Shown piece after piece: positions 52,135 through 61,134 of a stretch of DNA of 64,000 nucleotides. The first letter of the stretch is position 1, and each line of letters begins with the position of its first letter. The notes under the pieces are model-generated. The model ran no database searches. It was given only the letters and a program-made list of their open reading frames with translations, and was not told the origin of the DNA. The stretch is from Synechococcus sp. CBW1107 (GTDB lineage Bacteria; Cyanobacteriota; Cyanobacteriia; PCC-6307; Cyanobiaceae): the NCBI RefSeq assembly GCF_015841355.1, contig NZ_CP064908.1, positions 868,001 to 932,000 on the forward strand, in the 5' to 3' direction. Both the position numbers and the translations under genes were made by a program.

Positions 52135-53348
52135 GTTCAGCCCCATCCCCCCAGGCCGTCGTGATCGTGGGGGCCGGACCGGCCGGCGCGTCCCTGGCGA
52201 TGCTGCTGGCCGAGCGGGGGGTGCCGGTGACCCTGGTGGAAGCGGCGCGGGATTTTCAGCGCCAGTTCCGCGGCGAGGGGCTGATGCCCTCGGGCCTGGC
52301 GGCCCTGGAGGACATGGGCTGCGGCCCCCTGCTCGCCCGCCTGCCTCAGCGGCCTCTCAGCGCCTGGTCCTTCCAGCTGCATGGCCGGGACCTGTTCCGC
52401 GTCGAGGAACCCCTGGAGGGAGATCAGCCCTGCACGCTGATCTCCCAGCCGGCGCTGCTCGACGCCCTGCTGGAGCGGGCCAGCCGGGCCAGCGGCTTCC
52501 AGTGGAGACCGGGGCAGGCGGTGGTCGATCTGATGGAAGCCGGGGGCCGCATCGCCGGGGTGGTGCTCAGCGACGGCAGCCGGCTTGAGGCCTCCCTGGT
52601 GGTGGCCACCGACGGCCGTTCCTCGCTGGTGCGGCAGCGCTCAGGCCTGGAGCTGGAGCGCCGCAGCAGCCCCATCGATCTGCTCTGGTTCCACCTACCC
52701 AGCCACCCCCGCTTCGAGAGCGACAACGTCTTCACCATGCTGCTGGGGGAGGACGGCAGCGCCTGCAGCCTTTTCCATGGTGCCCTGCCAGGGGACCTGC
52801 AGCTGGGCTGGGTGCTCAGCCCCGGCGAGCGGATCGAGCGCAGCCCCGAGGCCTGGGGCGAAGCCTTTGGTGCGATGGCCCACGGCTGGCTGGCCGATCA
52901 CCTGCGCCAGGTGGCCCCGGCGATCAGCGCGCCGCTGAAGCTCTCGGTGCAGGTGGGCTGCTGCCGCCGCTGGCACCGCCCCGGTCTGCTGCTGCTGGGC
53001 GATGCCGCCCACCCGATGAGCCCGATCCGGGCGCAGGGGATCAACATGGCCCTGCGCGACGCGATCGTGGCCACCAACCACCTGCTGGCGCCCCTGACGG
53101 CGGGAGATGCCGCGGCCATCGACAGGAGCCTGGAGCAGATCCAGGCCCAGCGCTGGCCGGAGATCCGGAGGGCCCAGGCTCTGCAGCAGCAGGAGGCTCG
53201 CCAGGCCCAGCTGCTGCGTCGATCACCCCTGCTGCGCCGCGGCCTGGTGCTGCTGGCTCCATGGCTGGGGGAGCGGATCGGACACTCCTGGCAGCGGCGC
53301 CAGAGGCCCCTGCGGCAGGGCCTGGCCCCGATTCGGCTCTCGGTCTGA
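52131..53348 (+). CDS. FAD-dependent oxidoreductase (PHBH-type monooxygenase family)
   Basis: 405 residues, ATG 52131 in an ATGA overlap with the PLD gene. GxGxxG FAD motif 'VVIVGAGPAGASLAMLLAERGVPVTLVE', 'LVVATDGRSSLVRQRSGL' (DG motif) and 'LLLLGDAAHPMSPIRAQGINMALRDAIVATNHL' (GD motif). Related to ubiquinone-type hydroxylases and geranylgeranyl-reductase-like proteins. Substrate unknown. Confidence 0.87.
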   Translation: MSSAPSPQAVVIVGAGPAGASLAMLLAERGVPVTLVEAARDFQRQFRGEGLMPSGLAALEDMGCGPLLARLPQRPLSAWSFQLHGRDLFRVEEPLEGDQPCTLISQPALLDALLERASRASGFQWRPGQAVVDLMEAGGRIAGVVLSDGSRLEASLVVATDGRSSLVRQRSGLELERRSSPIDLLWFHLPSHPRFESDNVFTMLLGEDGSACSLFHGALPGDLQLGWVLSPGERIERSPEAWGEAFGAMAHGWLADHLRQVAPAISAPLKLSVQVGCCRRWHRPGLLLLGDAAHPMSPIRAQGINMALRDAIVATNHLLAPLTAGDAAAIDRSLEQIQAQRWPEIRRAQALQQQEARQAQLLRRSPLLRRGLVLLAPWLGERIGHSWQRRQRPLRQGLAPIRLSV

Positions 53349-53386
53349 GCCGCCGCCATGATGGATGAAGTTGCTGCAGCGCATCG

Positions 53387-53869
53387 ATGGTCCGATCAAG
53401 CCTTGCCGTCACGCTGCTGAGCGCCGCGATGCTCGCTGCACCCGGCCTGGCCATGGGGCCGGCCCGGGCCAACGACAGCTACGCCATCTACCCCAGTGCC
53501 GAGACGCTGCGCAAGGTTCAACTGGCCGCCCTCGACTGCGGCAGGGAGAACACCGCCGCCACCTGCGACCGGGCCCGCAAGCTGGCGGATCCCCTGATGG
53601 ATCACCCTCTGCTCTCGGGCTTCTGCAAGGACGCTCTCTGGGCCGTGGTCCAGATTGCCGTGACCGACACGAGCAACAGCCTGAGCCGGCGTGACGGCAT
53701 CGATGCCGCCGCTGGGAAGGTGGTCAGCAGCTGCCGGCCGGTGAGCAAACCTGTGGCCAACAAGGACGGATCAGGCGGTCCAGGCGGACCTGGTGCAACA
53801 GGCGGTGGTGCTCCAGGCGCAGGCGGGAGTCGCCCCTCCGGCTTCGGTTTCGGATCGGTCGGCCGCTGA
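53387..53869 (+). CDS. Secreted protein with Gly-rich tail, unknown
   Basis: 160 residues. Signal peptide (~residues 5-28, ends 'GPARA'). Mature helical domain with Cys ('LDCGREN', 'ATCDRAR', 'GFCKDAL', 'SSCRPV') likely forming two disulfides, then a low-complexity Gly/Pro/Ala tail 'GGPGGPGATGGGAPGAGG'. No named family. A similar Cys pattern is seen in the next, divergent gene, suggesting relatives. Confidence 0.65.
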   Translation: MVRSSLAVTLLSAAMLAAPGLAMGPARANDSYAIYPSAETLRKVQLAALDCGRENTAATCDRARKLADPLMDHPLLSGFCKDALWAVVQIAVTDTSNSLSRRDGIDAAAGKVVSSCRPVSKPVANKDGSGGPGGPGATGGGAPGAGGSRPSGFGFGSVGR

Positions 53870-53904
53870 GGGGCTGTCCCGGCCCGGTGGTGGCCGCCCT
53901 CAGC

Positions 53905-56076
<2,172 letters not shown>

Positions 56077-56084
56077 GACGATGG

Positions 56085-56375
56085 TCAGTCTTCCCGTTCA
56101 TCCAGCGGGCCTCCGGGCTCGCCACGGCGGGTGAGGCCGATCTGTCGCAGGCTCTCGCCCCAGATGCCGCAGAACCCGGCCACCCCGCTCACCAGCACCC
56201 AGAAGCGGGGATGGATCGGTGGCAACAGCTGACCCGGTGTTCGCGAGACCCGATGGGCCAGGCTCAACAACAGCAGGGCCGCACAGACATTGATCACTCC
56301 GGCCAGCACGATGCGACGCCGATCAACCCGCAACTGGCGCCTCGGTTGATACCCGGCGGGCCTGGGGAGGGGCAT
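56085..56375 (-). CDS. Small two-helix membrane protein after RND pump 2
   Basis: 96 residues. 'RRIVLAGVINVCAALLLLSLAHRV' and 'RFWVLVSGVAGFCGIWGESLRQIG' are two membrane helices. The second has an 'FW-x6-G-x4-G-x3-E-x2-RQ'-like pattern that matches the small protein at 60850-61134. It starts 1 bp after the RND stop. A paralogous accessory protein seems likely. Confidence 0.65.
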   Translation of the reverse strand: MPLPRPAGYQPRRQLRVDRRRIVLAGVINVCAALLLLSLAHRVSRTPGQLLPPIHPRFWVLVSGVAGFCGIWGESLRQIGLTRRGEPGGPLDERED

Positions 56376-56376
56376 C

Positions 56377-59300
56377 TCAGCTGGACGGACCCGCCGGCAG
56401 CACAGGTTCGGTCTCCTGACTGGCGGGGAACCAGGCCGCCTCAGCCTGCTTCATCAGCACATAGAACGAGGGCACCACGAACAGACTCAGCCCGGTGGCC
56501 ACCAGCAACCCGCCGAAGATGACCGCCCCCAGCGACTGCTGACTGAGGGCACCGGCACCACTGGCCACCAGCAGGGGGAAGAAACCGGCCAGGGCGGCCA
56601 TTGCCGTCATCAGGATCGGGCGCAGCCGTGAGCAGGCTGCCGCCATCGCCGCTTCCGCCGCCGTCATGCCCTGCTCCATGCGCTGGTTGGCCAGATCCAC
56701 GATCAGGATGCCGTTCTTGGCCGCCAGGCCGATCAGGGTCACCAGGCCCACCTGGGCATACACGTTGTTCACCTGGCCGCGCAGCACCAGGAACATCAGC
56801 GCCCCGAGCATGGCCAGAGGCACGGTCATCAGAATGATCAGGGGATCGATGTAACTTCCGTACTGGGCAGAGAGCACCAGGTACACCACCACGATCCCCA
56901 GGGCGAACACCAGAATCGCCAGGGCTCCGGCCTGCACCTCCGAGCGGGTCAGTGCCGACCAGGCCGAGCCGATGTTGGCAAAGTTGAAGCGACGGAACAC
57001 CTCGGAAATGGTGTCAATCGCCTGGCCACTGCTCCTTCCGGCGGCCTCCACCCCCTGGATCAGCACCGTGCGGTAAAGGTCGAAGTGGCTGATGATCGGC
57101 GGAGCGCTGTCCAGCCGGGCCTTCACCACATTCGAGAGCGGCACCAGCTGGCCAGCACGGTTGCTGAAGTTGAGGTTGTTCAGATCCTGGATCATGCCGC
57201 GATGGCTGGCATCCGCCTGGACAACCACCTGCCGGTACTGCTGTTGCTCGTAGGTCTGATTGACGAAGCTGCCGCCGGTGAGGGTGCCCAGAGCCTCCAT
57301 CGCGGCGCTGTAATCGATGTCGAGCGAGGCCATCCGGTCGCGGTCCACGTCCAGCCGCCAGACCGGGGCATCACTCACGAACTGGGTGTAGAGATTTCCG
57401 AAGATGCCGGTGGTCCGGGCCTTGCCGATTAGTTCTCGCGCCAGGCCGGACAGCTCGGTGGGGCTGTAGCCGCCATTGCTGAGGTCGTTGAACTGGAAGG
57501 AAAGCCCCCCTTGGGCCCCGAAGCCCGGCACGGCGGCCGGCGCCTGGGCCAGCACGATCGCGCCGGGGATCTCAGCGAAGGCCTTGTTCATGCGCTTGAT
57601 GATCGCGTCGGCGGACTGCTCAGGCCTGGTGCGCTCCTCGATGGGCTTGAGGCCGAAAAAGAAGATGCCCTGATTGAGCGAGCCACCGTTGAAGCCGGCT
57701 CCACCCACCATCTCCCCAGACACCACATCGGTTTCCTTGGCAATCACCTTCCGGGCCTGATCCGCCACCTCCATGGTGGCCTCGATCGAAGCCTGGGCCG
57801 GCAACTGAATGATGCCCAGCCCGTAGCCCTGGTCTTCGGTGGGCACGAAGCCGGTGGGGATCACCACAAAGGAGATGCCGGTGACCACAACACCGGCCAG
57901 CAGTCCCCCCAGCACCAGCCGCCGCAGGCTGATCACCTGCTGGAGCAGAGCCGCGTAGGAGCGGGCCAGCTGTTCGAAGCCCCTGTTGAAGGCCTCGAAG
58001 ATCGGCATCAGGAAGGAGCCCACCACCGCTCCGGCCACTCCGAGGATCAACGCGAGGAGCCAGCCGCCGGCCAGGGTGCCGTAGAGGGCTCCGAGGGCTC
58101 CGCCGATGGCGGTCCAGCGCCAGCCGCGGGGCTCGGTTTTGCCACCACCGAGCAGCAGGGCCGACTGCAGAGGCTTGCCGGTGATCGCGTTGAAGGTGGA
58201 CACCAGGATCGAGAACACGATCGTGAGCGCGAACTGGCGATAGATCACCCCTGTGGCGCCGGGGAAGAAGGCCACGGGCACGAACACCGCCAGCAGCACC
58301 AATGCGGTGGCGAGGATGGCGCCAGTGAGTTCCTTCATGGCATTGGAGGCAGCCACGAACGGAGGATCTCCTGCCTCGATCCGGGCCGAGACAGCCTCCA
58401 CCACCACGATCGCGTCGTCCACCACCAGGCCCGTGGCCAGGATGATTCCGAGCAGGGTGAGCTCATTGATCGAGAAGCCGAAGGCCTTCACGAACACCAT
58501 CGCTCCAAGCAGCGCGATCGGCAGGGCCAGGGCAGGCACGGCTGTGGCCTTCCAGTCCTGCAGGAACAGAAAAATGATCAGCAGCACCAGCACCACCGCA
58601 TCGCGCAGGGCATCGAGGGCTCCTTCGATCGATGCATTGATGAAGTCGGTCTGATCGAACACCTTCTCCAGAACCACACCCGGCGGCAGGGTGTTGCGGA
58701 ACTGGCTGAGCACCTGATCGACCGCTTTGGCCGTGGAGATGGCGTTGCTGCCCGGCAGCTGGATCACGCCGAAGCCGACGGACGGGTGGCCGCTGATGGC
58801 GTTCACGGCCGCCTGATTGAAATTCTGAAACGCGTACTCAGCCCGGCCGACATCTCCGAGCCGAATCAGTCCACCATCGGAACCTTTGGCCAGGATGAGT
58901 TGCTCAAACTCTGCAACTGTTTCAAGATTACCATTAACCAGAATTGGGAATGTACTACGATTCCTGGGCAGAGATGGCGGACCGCCGATGCTGCCAGCGA
59001 TCACCACCACATTCTGCGACTTCAGTGCATTCACCACATCGGTGATGGAGAGATTGAAGCGAGAAAGCCTCAGTGGGTCCACCCAGAGCCTGAAGGCTGG
59101 ATCACTGGCCCCGAAGATGTTCACCTGGCCGACTCCATCCGCACGGGTGAGCGGATAGACCAAATTGAGCTGCACCAGACCGTTCAGATAGTTGCGATCG
59201 AACTGGCCTTCACTGGAGGTGATATTATAAACAAGCAGATAACTGCCTGAAGTCTGCTGAACCGTCACACCCTGGGCATTCACCTGGGGGGGCAGCTGGG

Positions 59301-59652
59301 GAGTGGCCGTCTGCACCCGGTTGAGCACATTCACTTGATCGATATCAGGATTGGTGCCAGCCTTAAAATAGACATTGATCTGACTGCTGCCCTCTCCGGT
59401 GCTGGTGGACGTGATGTAGTCCATCCCCGGTGCGCCATTGATCTGCTCCTCGAGCGGGCCGGTCACGGCACTCTCCACCGTGAGTGCATCGGCGCCCGGC
59501 AGGCTGGCGTTCACCTGAATCGTGGGCGGGGCGATGTTGGGGAGGTTTTCAATCGGCAGCAGAGGCAGGCTGATCACCCCCGCCAGCAAGATCAGCACGC
59601 TGCACACCGTGCTGAGCACGGGGCGGCGAATGAAGGTATCCGACAGGCTCAT
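56377..59652 (-). CDS. RND efflux transporter (HAE1/AcrB-type), pump 2
   Basis: 1091 residues, full length. Starts 'MSLSDTFIRRPVLSTVCSVLILLAGVISLPLLPIENLPNIAPP', typical of AcrB. 'GLVVDDAIVVVEAVSARIEAG' has the Asp pair of the proton relay. 'KNGILIVDLANQRMEQGM' and 'RLRPILMTAMAALAGFFPLL' follow. Twelve helices and two porter/docking loops. There is an unusual ~70-residue insert of extra helices between the halves ('LGALYGTLAGGWLLALILGVAGAVVGSFLM'). Preceded by its adaptor gene with a 4-bp overlap. Confidence 0.93.
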   Translation of the reverse strand: MSLSDTFIRRPVLSTVCSVLILLAGVISLPLLPIENLPNIAPPTIQVNASLPGADALTVESAVTGPLEEQINGAPGMDYITSTSTGEGSSQINVYFKAGTNPDIDQVNVLNRVQTATPQLPPQVNAQGVTVQQTSGSYLLVYNITSSEGQFDRNYLNGLVQLNLVYPLTRADGVGQVNIFGASDPAFRLWVDPLRLSRFNLSITDVVNALKSQNVVVIAGSIGGPPSLPRNRSTFPILVNGNLETVAEFEQLILAKGSDGGLIRLGDVGRAEYAFQNFNQAAVNAISGHPSVGFGVIQLPGSNAISTAKAVDQVLSQFRNTLPPGVVLEKVFDQTDFINASIEGALDALRDAVVLVLLIIFLFLQDWKATAVPALALPIALLGAMVFVKAFGFSINELTLLGIILATGLVVDDAIVVVEAVSARIEAGDPPFVAASNAMKELTGAILATALVLLAVFVPVAFFPGATGVIYRQFALTIVFSILVSTFNAITGKPLQSALLLGGGKTEPRGWRWTAIGGALGALYGTLAGGWLLALILGVAGAVVGSFLMPIFEAFNRGFEQLARSYAALLQQVISLRRLVLGGLLAGVVVTGISFVVIPTGFVPTEDQGYGLGIIQLPAQASIEATMEVADQARKVIAKETDVVSGEMVGGAGFNGGSLNQGIFFFGLKPIEERTRPEQSADAIIKRMNKAFAEIPGAIVLAQAPAAVPGFGAQGGLSFQFNDLSNGGYSPTELSGLARELIGKARTTGIFGNLYTQFVSDAPVWRLDVDRDRMASLDIDYSAAMEALGTLTGGSFVNQTYEQQQYRQVVVQADASHRGMIQDLNNLNFSNRAGQLVPLSNVVKARLDSAPPIISHFDLYRTVLIQGVEAAGRSSGQAIDTISEVFRRFNFANIGSAWSALTRSEVQAGALAILVFALGIVVVYLVLSAQYGSYIDPLIILMTVPLAMLGALMFLVLRGQVNNVYAQVGLVTLIGLAAKNGILIVDLANQRMEQGMTAAEAAMAAACSRLRPILMTAMAALAGFFPLLVASGAGALSQQSLGAVIFGGLLVATGLSLFVVPSFYVLMKQAEAAWFPASQETEPVLPAGPSS

Positions 59653-60773
59653 GGACGAGTCTGGGGAAGCGGGGCGCCGGTGGCCCTGCGTACCGCCAGG
59701 CCACTGCGCAACTGGGCCAGATTGCCGAGGATCACTGCATCGCTCGTCTGCAGTCCGGCTTCAACCGGGTAGACACCCGCCTGAAGCGTTCCCAGGGTCA
59801 CAGGAACCTGCACAGCCACCAGGGAACCGGCCGGCGGCGGCGGCTCGATCTCCCGGCCCAGGCGCTGGCGGGCCTCCTGGGGGGTCAGGGCCAGGAACAC
59901 AAACGTCTTGCCGGCCTGCAGCAGCACCGCCTGGGCTGGGATGGCCAGGGACGTGGCCTGATCGAACACGAGGGTGGCATTCACCCGCTGGTTGTTGCGC
60001 AGGGAGCCCTGTGCATTGGCGAAGGTGGCCTTGACCAGCAGGGTCTGGCGTTCCTTGTCAAGCGAGGGCGCGACGAAACTCACGGCGCCCCTGGCCACCA
60101 GCTCGGAGCGCCCCGGAACCCGCAGCAGCACCGGCAGACCCTGGCGCACCCGGTAGGCGTCTTCGCCGGCCACATCGAGGCGCACCCACAGGATCGAGTT
60201 GTCGATCACACTGGTGACCACGCCGCCGGCGCGCACCACGTCGCCGAGCTTGGCGTTGATGCTGCCGACCTGACCGGGTATCGGCGCCAGCACGTTCTTG
60301 TAGCCCAGAGTGGCCTGGGTGGAACGCAGCTGGTCGCGACTCTGGAGGGCCTGGGTGATGTAGAAGTCACGCTCCTTGGTGGAGACCGCTCCCTGATCAT
60401 TCAGGAAGATGTAACGCTCGGCGTTGAGCACATCCTTGCGGGCTTCCGAGGCTGCGGCACTGGTGGAGGCCTGCTGCTGCACCTGATCCAGCCGGAACAG
60501 CAATTGCCCGGGCTTGACACGCTGACCTTCCTGCATCGGCATCGCCACGATGCGCCCGTCGATTTCGGCGGCGAGCTTCACCTCGCGGATGGCCTCGAGG
60601 GTGCTCTGATACTCAGCGGAATCCTCGAACAGCTGGGAACGCGGTGAAACCAGCTTCACCGCAGGCGGTGGAGGGGCCGCTGGTTCAGTCCGACCGCAGC
60701 CTGCCTGGGACCCCAGAACAGCAAGCGTGGTGATCGCCAGGAGGCTCAGGCGGGGCCGCAAGAGGCTGGTCAC
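59649..60773 (-). CDS. RND periplasmic adaptor (AcrA/MexA-type), lipoprotein
   Basis: 374 residues from GTG 60773. Lipobox-like 'AVLGSQAGC' (~residue 26). Lipoyl/hairpin domains: 'EVKLAAEIDGRIVAMPMQEGQRVKPGQLLFRLD', 'YKNVLAPIPGQVGSINAKLGDVVRAGG', 'RVPGRSELVARGAVSFVAPSLDKERQTLLVKATFAN' and 'IPAQAVLLQAGKTFVFLA'. It links the inner-membrane pump to an outer-membrane channel. It overlaps the pump gene (ATGA). Confidence 0.93.
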   Translation of the reverse strand: MTSLLRPRLSLLAITTLAVLGSQAGCGRTEPAAPPPPAVKLVSPRSQLFEDSAEYQSTLEAIREVKLAAEIDGRIVAMPMQEGQRVKPGQLLFRLDQVQQQASTSAAASEARKDVLNAERYIFLNDQGAVSTKERDFYITQALQSRDQLRSTQATLGYKNVLAPIPGQVGSINAKLGDVVRAGGVVTSVIDNSILWVRLDVAGEDAYRVRQGLPVLLRVPGRSELVARGAVSFVAPSLDKERQTLLVKATFANAQGSLRNNQRVNATLVFDQATSLAIPAQAVLLQAGKTFVFLALTPQEARQRLGREIEPPPPAGSLVAVQVPVTLGTLQAGVYPVEAGLQTSDAVILGNLAQLRSGLAVRRATGAPLPQTRP

Positions 60774-60849
60774 AAGATGCGCCAAGGCTGACGCAGCTCG
60801 GACTCTCTGTCCATGGCCGCGGCTGAATCCGTTGAGAGGAGAACACCCG

Positions 60850-61134
60850 TCACGGCCGTTCCCGAGGGTGGCCTCCGCGCAAGACGGGTTTGCGGTAAGC
60901 AGGATCCGGATTGGTGACCTGCAGCTGACGCACCGTTTCGATCGCCATGCCCGCCAGGGTGCCGAAGGCACCCAGGAGCAGCCGGAACCAGAACACGGCA
61001 TAGGAGCTCACTGTCACGGTCGTGTTGGTCACGATCGCCTGCAGGAACAGGCTGACGGCCAGGCCGAACAGAGCTCCGACCACACCGGTGATCACGATGC
61101 GGCGTCCGTTCAGGGGCTCCGGTGCACTGGCCAT
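60850..61134 (-). CDS. Small two-helix membrane protein after RND pump 1
   Basis: 94 residues, ATG 61134 coupled to the RND stop (TGATG). Helices 'RRIVITGVVGALFGLAVSLFLQAIV' and 'SSYAVFWFRLLLGAFGTLAGMAIETVRQLQ'. Similar to the small protein at 56085-56375 in length, topology and the RRIV...FW...G...E..RQ positions. Likely an accessory partner of the pump. Confidence 0.7.
   Translation of the reverse strand: MASAPEPLNGRRIVITGVVGALFGLAVSLFLQAIVTNTTVTVSSYAVFWFRLLLGAFGTLAGMAIETVRQLQVTNPDPAYRKPVLRGGHPRERP

Noticed and set aside
57511-59250. 579-residue open frame opposite the RND pump
   Set aside because: His/Gln/Glu-rich shadow. The RND motifs on the other strand are intact throughout.
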